Origin: Carboxylicivirga litoralis
GTDB lineage: Bacteria; Bacteroidota; Bacteroidia; Bacteroidales; Marinilabiliaceae
DNA: 64,000 bases
Assembly: GCF_025499605.1 (NCBI RefSeq)
Contig: NZ_JAFMVC010000005.1
Coordinates: 186,001 to 250,000, forward strand
Direction: 5' to 3'
Of the stretch, positions 57,056 through 64,000 are shown piece after piece. A program made the translations under genes and the position numbers. The notes under the pieces were generated by a model. It had not been told where the DNA came from, ran no database searches, and saw only the letters and a list, made by a program, of their open reading frames with translations. How positions within the stretch are numbered: the stretch's first letter is position 1; each line of letters starts with the position of its first letter.

Positions 57056-58693
57056 ATGATTTCGGTAGATGGATTGACGGTAGAGTTTGGTGCTACCACG
57101 CTTTTTAAAAATATCTCTTTCGTTATTAATGAAAAGGATCGCATTGCCTTGATGGGAAAGAACGGAGCCGGGAAATCGACGCTGTTGAAAATACTGGCTG
57201 GAGCTCGAGAAGCTAACAAAGGCCACGTGTCAGTGCCAAAAGATAAGGTGGTGGCTTACTTGCCTCAGCACTTGATGACTGAAGATAATCGCAGTGTGTT
57301 TGACGAAGCATCACAGGCTTTTGCGCATATATTTGCGATGGAAAAGGAGATTGCTGAAATCAATAAAGAGCTGGAAACACGTACTGATTATGAGTCGGAA
57401 AGCTATTACGAACTGATTGAAAAAGTATCGACCTTAAGTGAGAAGTTCTATTCTATTGAAGAAACTAATTTTGATGCTGAGGTAGAGAAAGTGTTATTAG
57501 GCCTTGGTTTTATGCGCGATGATTTGCAGCGTCCGAGCAGTGAGTTTTCCGGTGGATGGCGTATGCGTATTGAATTGGCTAAAATCCTTCTTCAAAAACC
57601 CGATTTAATTCTACTGGATGAGCCAACCAACCATTTGGATATTGAATCTATACAGTGGTTGGAAGAATTCTTGATTAATTGCGGAAAGGCGGTTATTGTT
57701 ATTTCTCACGACCGTGCTTTTGTTGATACTATTACCACGCGTACCATTGAAGTAACCATGGGGCGTATTTACGATTATAAAGTGAATTATTCGCAATACC
57801 TGGTGTTGCGTCAGGAGCGCAGGGAGCAGCAACTAAAAGCCTACGAAGAGCAACAGAAGATGATTGCTGAAAATGAAGCTTTTATTGAGCGTTTTAAAGG
57901 CACCTATTCGAAAACCTTACAGGTGCAGAGTCGTGTTAAAATGTTGGAGAAACTGGAAAGGGTAGAGGTGGATGAAGAAGATCGCTCATCGTTGCGTTTG
58001 AAATTTCCACCGGCGCCACGCTCAGGAAATTATCCTTTGATAGGTACCGAAGTAACCAAGTATTACGACGAACACCTGGTGTTTGTTGATGCCTCATTGA
58101 CCTTGGAACGTGGTGAGAAGATTGCGTTTGTTGGGCGAAACGGTGAAGGTAAATCAACACTTGTAAAAGCCATAATGAGCGAGATTGATTACCAGGGAGA
58201 ACTGCAACTGGGGCACAACACAATGATTGGCTATTTTGCCCAGAATCAAGCGTCTTTGTTGGATGAAGAGCTTACGGTGTTTCAGACGATTGACGATATT
58301 GCTGTGGGTGATATCCGAACTAAAATTAAAGATATGCTGGGTGCCTTTATGTTTGGAGGCGACGACATAGATAAGAAAGTACGTGTGTTGTCAGGTGGAG
58401 AGAAAACGCGTTTAGCCATGATTAAATTGCTTTTGGAGCCGGTCAACTTATTGATTCTGGATGAACCAACCAACCACCTGGATATGAAAACTAAAGATGT
58501 ACTTAAAGATGCTTTAAAAGCGTTTGACGGCACTTTGATTCTGGTGTCTCATGACCGTGATTTCCTGGACGGCTTAGTTGATAAGGTGTATGAGTTTGGT
58601 AACCAGAAGGTGAAAGAGCATCTGGGTAATATTCAGAGCTTCCTGGAGATGAAGAAGATGATGCATTTGAATGAATTAGAGCGAAAGAACTAA
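57056..58693 (+). CDS. ABC-F family ATPase (ribosome-associated)
   Basis: 545 residues, two ABC domains, no transmembrane region. Walker A is GKNGAGKST (first) and GRNGEGKST (second). Signature motifs are SGGWRMRIELAKIL and SGGEKTRLAMIKLL, each followed by Walker B LLDEPTNHLD / LILDEPTNHLD. A basic linker (RQERREQQLKAYEEQQ, ~245-270) connects the domains. ABC-F proteins bind the ribosomal E site and modulate translation; some confer antibiotic resistance. The exact subfamily (YdiF-like or Uup-like) is not decided by eye. Confidence 0.94.
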   Translation: MISVDGLTVEFGATTLFKNISFVINEKDRIALMGKNGAGKSTLLKILAGAREANKGHVSVPKDKVVAYLPQHLMTEDNRSVFDEASQAFAHIFAMEKEIAEINKELETRTDYESESYYELIEKVSTLSEKFYSIEETNFDAEVEKVLLGLGFMRDDLQRPSSEFSGGWRMRIELAKILLQKPDLILLDEPTNHLDIESIQWLEEFLINCGKAVIVISHDRAFVDTITTRTIEVTMGRIYDYKVNYSQYLVLRQERREQQLKAYEEQQKMIAENEAFIERFKGTYSKTLQVQSRVKMLEKLERVEVDEEDRSSLRLKFPPAPRSGNYPLIGTEVTKYYDEHLVFVDASLTLERGEKIAFVGRNGEGKSTLVKAIMSEIDYQGELQLGHNTMIGYFAQNQASLLDEELTVFQTIDDIAVGDIRTKIKDMLGAFMFGGDDIDKKVRVLSGGEKTRLAMIKLLLEPVNLLILDEPTNHLDMKTKDVLKDALKAFDGTLILVSHDRDFLDGLVDKVYEFGNQKVKEHLGNIQSFLEMKKMMHLNELERKN

Positions 58694-58725
58694 GCTTCGA
58701 AGTTATTTTAATAGATAATAAAAAA

Positions 58726-58786
58726 TTGCTCACTGAGCGGAGTCGAAGTGATTGTGGTTTTCATCTCGACTTCGCTTGATGAGCAA
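58726..58786 (-). terminator. Large imperfect hairpin, terminator of the acyl-CoA synthetase gene
   Basis: Arms 58726-58746 and 58766-58786 pair over ~21 positions (TTGCTCA/TGAGCAA perfect, middle with G-U). On the minus strand the hairpin is followed by TTTTTT. The arms contain GAGCGGAGTCGAAG/CTTCGCTT words like intergenic repeats seen widely in Bacteroidota. Confidence 0.75.
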
Positions 58787-58810
58787 ATATTTGAGTTAGC
58801 TCTTAGTAGC

Positions 58811-60439
58811 TTATTTTCGTTGTTCTAAGCCTAGTTCCTTAGCGGAAATGTCACGCATCTCAACTTTACGAACTTTGCCAGTAACAGTTGTAGGAAACTC
58901 CTCAACAAACTTCCAGTATTTAGGTATTTTGTAGGTCGCAATCTGTCCTTTGCAATAGTTTTGTAAATCCTCACCTGAGAGTTTATCACCATTTTTGAGA
59001 ATGACCCAGGCCATTACTTCTTCACCATATTTGGCAGACGGCACGCCAATTACCTGAATATCTTTTATGGAATCGTGCTGGTGTAAGAATTCCTCAATCT
59101 CAAATGGTGAAATATTTTCGCCACCGCGAATAATTAAATCTTTAATTCGCCCTACAATTTTGACATAACCATCTTCATCCATTTCGGCCAAATCGCCCGT
59201 ATGCATCCAACGTCCTTCATCTATCACCGAAGCTGTAGCTTCAGGATTATTCCAGTATTTGAGCATTACAGAGTAACCACGGGTGCAGAACTCACCACGT
59301 TCACCTCGGGGTACTATAGCGCCAGTTTTCGGGTCAATTATTTTAATCTCGATATGCGGATGAACCATACCAACGGTGGCGCAACGGCGATACTCATTAT
59401 CGTCTACAAAAGTTTGTGTGCTCACCGGTGATGTTTCAGTCATACCGTAACAGATACCTACTTCACTCATATTCATCTTTTCGCGAACGGCTTTCATGGT
59501 TGACTCAGGGCATGAAGCACCCGCCATTATGCCGGTCCTCAGACTTGAGTAATCGTATTGGTCAAATGACGGATCGTTTAATTCGGCAATAAACATTAAA
59601 GGCACACCATATAAGGACGTGCATTTTTCGTCCTGAACAGTTTTAAGTACTGTTTCAGGTACAAATGCTTCGCCTGTGAGTACCATGCAGGCTCCATGGG
59701 TGATACATGCCAAATTCGCCAATACCATACCAAAACAATGGTACAGAGGAACTGGAATACAAACACGATCTTTATTGCTGTACTTTAAGCGTTGACCAAT
59801 AAAAAAGCCATTATTGAGTATGTTGTGGTGTGATAGTGTTGCTCCTTTAGGAAAGCCAGTTGTCCCGGATGTATATTGAATATTGATGGGGTCATCAAAC
59901 TGTAAAGAGTTCTCTAGTTTTGTCAATTGTTCAGTCGCTATCTTTTTGCCGGTGTCCAACATTGCTTGCCAATCGTGATCAATAACAATAATATTTTTTA
60001 AGTGGATGCATGAGCCTCGCACTTCACCCAAAATATCGATGTAGTTAGTTTGACGAAAACCTTTGGACATGATAAGCAGGCTAATTTCTGACTGGCGAAG
60101 CGCATATTTTAATTCAGCTGCTTTGTAGGCCGGATTGACGTTAACCAGAATGACTCCTAATCGGGCAGTGGCAAATTGCACCAATACCCATTCGAAACGG
60201 TTTGGTGACCAAATACCAACGCGGTCTCCTTTTTTAACGCCATAGGAAAGAATGCCTTTAGCGACCTCTTCAACTTGTTGCCAGAATTCTTTGTAAGTGG
60301 CCCTGTAGTTTTGATAAGGGACAACAAGCGCTTCATTATCCGGATATTTGTCTGCGGTTTGTTTTAATTGTTCCGAGATTGTAATACCCAGTAAGGGCGT
60401 GTCCGACGTTCCATGGTCGTACGATAATAGATTGTTCAC
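58811..60439 (-). CDS. AMP-binding acyl-CoA synthetase (fatty-acid-CoA ligase type)
   Basis: 542 residues. AMP-binding motif YTSGTTGFPKGATLSHHN (~189-206); GYGMT-type motif appears as CYGMTETSPVS; the hinge WMHTGDLAEMDEDGYVKIVGRIKD and the C-terminal Lys in TGKVRKVEM complete the ANL fold. It activates a carboxylic acid, most likely medium- to long-chain fatty acid, to its CoA thioester. It is monocistronic, with a hairpin terminator. The closest relatives by motif are the FadD3/AcsM2-like group, but chain length cannot be read from sequence. Confidence 0.92.
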   Translation of the reverse strand: MNNLLSYDHGTSDTPLLGITISEQLKQTADKYPDNEALVVPYQNYRATYKEFWQQVEEVAKGILSYGVKKGDRVGIWSPNRFEWVLVQFATARLGVILVNVNPAYKAAELKYALRQSEISLLIMSKGFRQTNYIDILGEVRGSCIHLKNIIVIDHDWQAMLDTGKKIATEQLTKLENSLQFDDPINIQYTSGTTGFPKGATLSHHNILNNGFFIGQRLKYSNKDRVCIPVPLYHCFGMVLANLACITHGACMVLTGEAFVPETVLKTVQDEKCTSLYGVPLMFIAELNDPSFDQYDYSSLRTGIMAGASCPESTMKAVREKMNMSEVGICYGMTETSPVSTQTFVDDNEYRRCATVGMVHPHIEIKIIDPKTGAIVPRGERGEFCTRGYSVMLKYWNNPEATASVIDEGRWMHTGDLAEMDEDGYVKIVGRIKDLIIRGGENISPFEIEEFLHQHDSIKDIQVIGVPSAKYGEEVMAWVILKNGDKLSGEDLQNYCKGQIATYKIPKYWKFVEEFPTTVTGKVRKVEMRDISAKELGLEQRK

Positions 60440-60802
60440 TGTGTGTGGTTTAATTAGTAATGTTTTACTTTGTCTTATTTAATTTCCTTTAAATATCGAA
60501 TAGAAAGAAAAATTGAGTTAAAAGTATTAATTAATAATTAAACTACATGAGGTAAGTCATCTGATTGTCAATTTCGAAAAATGGTAGTAGTTTATAAATT
60601 GTTTGTCTTATAACGTTTTAGTAACAAAAAAGAGTAGCTGAAAATATATAATACTTTTGGTTATTAAGCAGAGTTAAAATGAATGCCTGGGCTCATAAGT
60701 GTTATTAGAATTTTACCACGACAATGCTTGTTGATCACTCAGATAGCAAGAGGATGAACGAAAGTTATTTTGCATATCTATTTGCTATCAATGTGCTTAT
60801 TC
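60440..60802. other. Non-coding gap, nothing recognised
   Basis: About 360 AT-rich bases between two minus-strand genes. An 8-bp GATAGCAA/TTGCTATC inverted pair (60742-60749 and 60782-60789) is the only structure, with a 32-base loop. No ORF, RNA or promoter is convincing. Confidence 0.5.
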
Positions 60803-61966
60803 TTATTTATTTACGATGAGTTGTTGCGATTCCTGAGTTTTCCACCATTGTACAGTTTGAGGCAATTCGCCATTTAAAATTAAACCATCACCTATTTGAG
60901 GCGTAAGAACTGGCATGCCTATTTCTTGCGCCTTTGCTGAAGCACGTGTAATAGGTTCCAGCCAATCGTGCATGGCTAAACGGAAAACACCCCAGTGGAT
61001 TGGCATCACAGCTTTGGCTCCAATGTCATTACCCGCCGTAATGGTTTCTTCAGGCATCATGTGTATCTCTTTCCACAGTTCGTTATATTGGCCACATTCC
61101 ATTAGTGCTAAATCAAAAGGACCGTATTTTTTGCCTATTGCTTTGAAATGATCGCCATAACCGCTATCGCCACTAAAGAAGATGTTCTTTTCATTGGTTT
61201 TAATCACCCATGAGCACCAAAGGGTAGATGCCTGATCGTTAAACCATTTTCCACGACCAGAAAAATGTTGTGCCGGGGTACAGGCAAATGTTAAATCTTC
61301 GTGTCGGAGCTCTTGCCACCAATCTAATTCTGTGATTTGACTTTTGTCAACTCCCCAGGCATGCAGGTGCGCGCCAACGCCTAATGGTGTATAAAATTTA
61401 TCTGTTTTATCCTTGAGTTTTTTGATAGTATAGTAATCCAGATGATCGTAGTGATCATGAGAGATAAGTATGATATCAATTTTTGGTAATTGCTCAATGG
61501 TAATAGGTAAACTCTTATTAAAGCGCTTAACGCTAAAAACCTGAACTGGTGAAGCGGATGGTCCCAGCATTGGATCTATTAATATGTTTTTGCCATTGGT
61601 TTGAATTAAGAATGATGAGTGGCCAAACCAAAATAAACGCATGTCACCATTGTAATCTGCCAGGTTGCTTGAGTCCATGGCTACAAAATTGGGGGCATGA
61701 TGCGGTGTGGCATCCGGATGCATATTAAACTGTTCTTTCATCATGGCCCAAAAGTTTTCTCCCGACATATCGATCTTTACATCGCTAATATTGGCAAACT
61801 TGCCTTTTCTGAATTGCTCCGACTGTTCGTATGTTAGTTGAGTTTCTTTATTGGCTCTTGCACCAAATTGTGGGTTCAATGCCATAAAGAGTACCACACT
61901 TAAAGCGATACCGCTTAGTATACTTATCGTTATTATCATTATTTTCTTTCTTTTACTCATAATCAC
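60803..61966 (-). CDS. MBL-fold metallo-hydrolase (UlaG/NAPE-PLD-like), membrane-anchored
   Basis: 387 residues. N-terminal transmembrane/signal segment (~8-30). The metallo-beta-lactamase core starts near residue 110 (FWFGHSSFLIQTNGKNILIDPM). Metal ligands: HDHYDH (~165-170), AQHFSGRG (His ~235), FFSGDSGYGDH (Asp), and PIHWG near the end. This is the family of NAPE-phospholipase D and UlaG-like lactonases/phosphodiesterases. It should hydrolyse an ester or phosphodiester in the periplasm or at the membrane. Substrate unknown. ATG at 61960 is an alternative start. A TACTTTTG box is at 61991-61984. Confidence 0.92.
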   Translation of the reverse strand: MIMSKRKKIMIITISILSGIALSVVLFMALNPQFGARANKETQLTYEQSEQFRKGKFANISDVKIDMSGENFWAMMKEQFNMHPDATPHHAPNFVAMDSSNLADYNGDMRLFWFGHSSFLIQTNGKNILIDPMLGPSASPVQVFSVKRFNKSLPITIEQLPKIDIILISHDHYDHLDYYTIKKLKDKTDKFYTPLGVGAHLHAWGVDKSQITELDWWQELRHEDLTFACTPAQHFSGRGKWFNDQASTLWCSWVIKTNEKNIFFSGDSGYGDHFKAIGKKYGPFDLALMECGQYNELWKEIHMMPEETITAGNDIGAKAVMPIHWGVFRLAMHDWLEPITRASAKAQEIGMPVLTPQIGDGLILNGELPQTVQWWKTQESQQLIVNK

Positions 61967-62116
61967 CTAACTATTAATGATAACAAAAGTAAGAGATGAT
62001 TTGTGCGTTGATGTATATATTTTACAGCTTGTTGTATACTTATTACTGTTGGTGATTTTTATCAATTTAAAAAGGTCAAGCAGGGCATTTGTAAGGGAAA
62101 TCCAGGGAGTAGGAGC

Positions 62117-62147
62117 GGATCAACCTCGCTAATAGCGAGGTTGATCC
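62117..62147. repeat. Perfect 14-bp inverted repeat in a GC-rich island
   Basis: GGATCAACCTCGCT (62117-62130), loop AAT, AGCGAGGTTGATCC (62134-62147). No T-tract on either strand. The surrounding ~70 bases are much more GC-rich than the rest of the window. Confidence 0.7.
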
Positions 62148-62217
62148 AATGGTGTCCCGAAGAAGGTGCGAAGCTAGTCCTAAAAAGGTATTTAATATTT
62201 AGATGCATTAGATTAAT

Positions 62218-62245
62218 AAAAAGCCCGACATTTCTGCCGGGCTTT
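62218..62245 (-). terminator. Terminator of the TonB-dependent receptor gene
   Basis: Minus strand AAAGCCCGGCA (62245-62235), loop GAAA, TGTCGGGCTTT (62230-62220), 11 pairs with one G-U, then T-run. Confidence 0.92.
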
Positions 62246-62265
62246 CATACTAATATAGTCTATAA

Positions 62266-64000
62266 TTAGTGTCCAAATACATTACTTAGTTTGATACCGA
62301 AATAAATGGTTCGTGGATTTGTTGGTCCATAAATATAAGCCGGGTCTCTGTTGATGCCTGAATCAAAATCATCCTGGTATGAGTTGAAAATATTCTTAAC
62401 ACCAGCAAAGGCTTTAAATGGAAGGCCAGCAATTTTTAAATCATACTCTGCTTTCAAACCTAAGTCAAAAAATGTTGGGGTAGTACGAATAACACCTGGA
62501 TCTTGATCTTCTAACTCAATATAGCTTTCACCTGGTTTTAGGTTTTCGCCATAATAAGCAATCTTCATCTCACCCGTATAAGTTCCACTAGCTATTAAGG
62601 TTAATTTTTCTGTTACACCATAGTCAACAGAGAAGAAACCATAATCGTTTGGTGTACGTAAGAAATCACTTTCACCTAATTCAACAGCATCACCATACTC
62701 GCTTGACTGTAGTGTGTATCCAGTACGTAGATATAGTTTCTTGCCTGGAGATGCAGTCAATTCAAAGTTAACTCCTTTAACTTCGGCACCATTTTCGGCA
62801 TTGCTTCTCACGTAAGTAGTTACACCGGTAGCTTCATCAAACTCAGGAGCCTGGGCAAATGCATCGTCCAGATTGGTGTAAAATCCTTCTGCTAACAGAC
62901 CAATGTTCCATGCACCAAAACGTTTATTAAAGTCAAATGAAGTCATATACGAGTGGCTGGTTTCCTGCTTTAGGTCTGGTGCATTGGCATGAACAACTTT
63001 ACGAGAGCCTGATGTTTCGATGTGTAAGTCTTCATCGAATACCTGGGGTGCACGATAACCTTGCGAGTAGCTAACACGCCATTGTAATGATGGTATAACA
63101 TCCCATAGTACATTAACACGTGGTGAAAACACATTACCTGAATTATTTCCTTCTTTATGATCCAGGTCTGTAATTTCGTATCGGTCAAAACGTGCTCCTA
63201 AAGATGCTTTGACTGGCCCAAATTGGTGATCATATTGAGCAAATGCGCCATAAACATTCTTATTTTGGTCGGTTATGGTTGTATTAGGTACATGCCCATT
63301 TGAACCAATTACATTGCCGGCATCATCATAGATTAAGTCGTGGTATCCCAGTTTCTTATCAAGCATATCATCGTGCACTAACTCAATTCCTGTTACCAGA
63401 CTGTTTTTACCAAAGTCAGTTTTAAATTGCGTACCAATATTGTAGGTTAATCCATCTGTTTGACCATAGTCGGCCAGGCTTTGTTCTGCTCCATAGTATG
63501 ATGCACGGTCAACATTTTGTGCCGAGCCATAAACCGATAACATGCTTCCTGTCCCGATAAAGCGTTCATAGGTTAAAGCTGTCGTTGTAATTTTATGGTC
63601 AACGGCTTCAGAAATATCCGCCTCATGGTTTAGTTTATCAAAATCATTGCCACCTCTACGTTCTTCGTTAACACGGATAAAGTCTAAAGTTATTTTATTG
63701 CGATAGTCGATACGGTGATACAAACGAGCGCCAAAGGTCAGGTTTTCGAATTGTGAAGCCTCCGAGAAACCATCACCATTGGCATCAAAAGGATCTCTGT
63801 CGCGGTAGAAGCCAAATAAAGCTAATCCAGTTTTTTTATTATCACTCACAATGGTAGAATTCATGTTTAATGAGTAATCATTAATAGCACCGCCATCGCT
63901 GCCAACACCCACTGAACTATATTGTGAAGTAATATCATACGAATTATTCATCGGGTCTTTTGTAATCAGATTGATGGTGCCGGCCACTGCATTACTACCA
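62266..64000 (-). CDS. TonB-dependent receptor, C-terminal part; 5' end outside window
   Basis: The frame is open to the window edge: the last visible codons read GSNAVAGTINLITK, a plug-domain hallmark (YGSNAVAG-type), so the valine at 63987 (codon GTG) is not a start. About 577 residues are visible: the end of the plug and a full beta-barrel, with RVSYSQGYRAPQVFDEDLHIE (barrel signature), ELTASPGKKLYLRTGYTLQ, and a C-terminal aromatic-ended strand. Such receptors import siderophores, vitamins or glycans with TonB energy. A cognate SusD-like gene is not in view; ligand unknown. Confidence 0.93.
   Translation of the reverse strand, partial: GSNAVAGTINLITKDPMNNSYDITSQYSSVGVGSDGGAINDYSLNMNSTIVSDNKKTGLALFGFYRDRDPFDANGDGFSEASQFENLTFGARLYHRIDYRNKITLDFIRVNEERRGGNDFDKLNHEADISEAVDHKITTTALTYERFIGTGSMLSVYGSAQNVDRASYYGAEQSLADYGQTDGLTYNIGTQFKTDFGKNSLVTGIELVHDDMLDKKLGYHDLIYDDAGNVIGSNGHVPNTTITDQNKNVYGAFAQYDHQFGPVKASLGARFDRYEITDLDHKEGNNSGNVFSPRVNVLWDVIPSLQWRVSYSQGYRAPQVFDEDLHIETSGSRKVVHANAPDLKQETSHSYMTSFDFNKRFGAWNIGLLAEGFYTNLDDAFAQAPEFDEATGVTTYVRSNAENGAEVKGVNFELTASPGKKLYLRTGYTLQSSEYGDAVELGESDFLRTPNDYGFFSVDYGVTEKLTLIASGTYTGEMKIAYYGENLKPGESYIELEDQDPGVIRTTPTFFDLGLKAEYDLKIAGLPFKAFAGVKNIFNSYQDDFDSGINRDPAYIYGPTNPRTIYFGIKLSNVFGH

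Overview
The window comes from a Bacteroidota chromosome, most likely a marine or anaerobic Bacteroidales/Marinilabiliales-type organism. The evidence is gene content: a complete moxR-batABCDE operon, a type IX secretion (T9SS) cargo with a C-terminal sorting domain next to a PorP/SprF-like protein, an outer-membrane beta-barrel/TonB receptor set, a GH95 fucosidase, and a DUF2027-Smr protein. Several intergenic regions also carry Bacteroidota promoters (TTG, about 20 bp, TAnnTTTG). DNA is AT-rich throughout. Both ends cut genes: the 3' part of htpG at the left and the 3' part of a TonB-dependent receptor at the right.

Layout. 1-6921: htpG end, acetate transporter satP, CPBP membrane protease, DUF2027-Smr protein (minus), queA, then BFD-like [2Fe-2S] protein and PHP phosphatase (minus). 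7282-15814: the bat operon (MoxR ATPase, DUF58 protein, BatD-like membrane protein, BatA, BatB, BatC, BatD, BatE), closed by a strong terminator. 16226-20522: a secreted protein divergent from a histidine kinase/OmpR-type regulator pair, then a DUF4097 protein. 20793-22523: two related helical proteins of unknown function. 22811-35771: a four-gene surface locus: a ~3080-residue repeat protein with a T9SS type B C-terminus, a PorP/SprF-like outer-membrane protein, a PorE-like TPR/PD40/OmpA protein, and a double-SPOR-like protein. 35796-36156 is RNase P RNA, followed by a YihY/BrkB membrane protein. Between that gene and the next (about 37487-37696, minus strand) lies a structured ncRNA with its own promoter and terminator, possibly 6S-like. 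37835-39202 is a DnaQ exonuclease/GIY-YIG fusion. 39387-48143 is a minus-strand block: GH95, aroC, SlyD-like FKBP, QueG-like Fe-S protein, AlkD-like repair protein, outer-membrane beta-barrel protein. 48398-51245: MoeB-rhodanese, a degenerate 2-hydroxyacid dehydrogenase-like protein, PepSY-TM protein. 51252-56893 (minus): COG3014 lipoprotein, LpoB-like lipoprotein, dapA, DUF6913 protein, ligA. 57056-64000: ABC-F ATPase, acyl-CoA synthetase, MBL-fold hydrolase, TonB receptor.

Most interesting to follow up: (1) the minus-strand ncRNA at 37487-37696; (2) helically phased GTTAA repeats between the histidine kinase operon and the divergent secreted protein, with the same word in phased pairs upstream of the bat operon and satP; (3) an array of 13 (+1) Cys/Met-signature modules in the giant protein; (4) the paired unknown helical proteins just upstream of it. 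No tRNA, rRNA, CRISPR array, insertion sequence or prophage was recognised. All family assignments are from reading motifs by eye; no database search was run.
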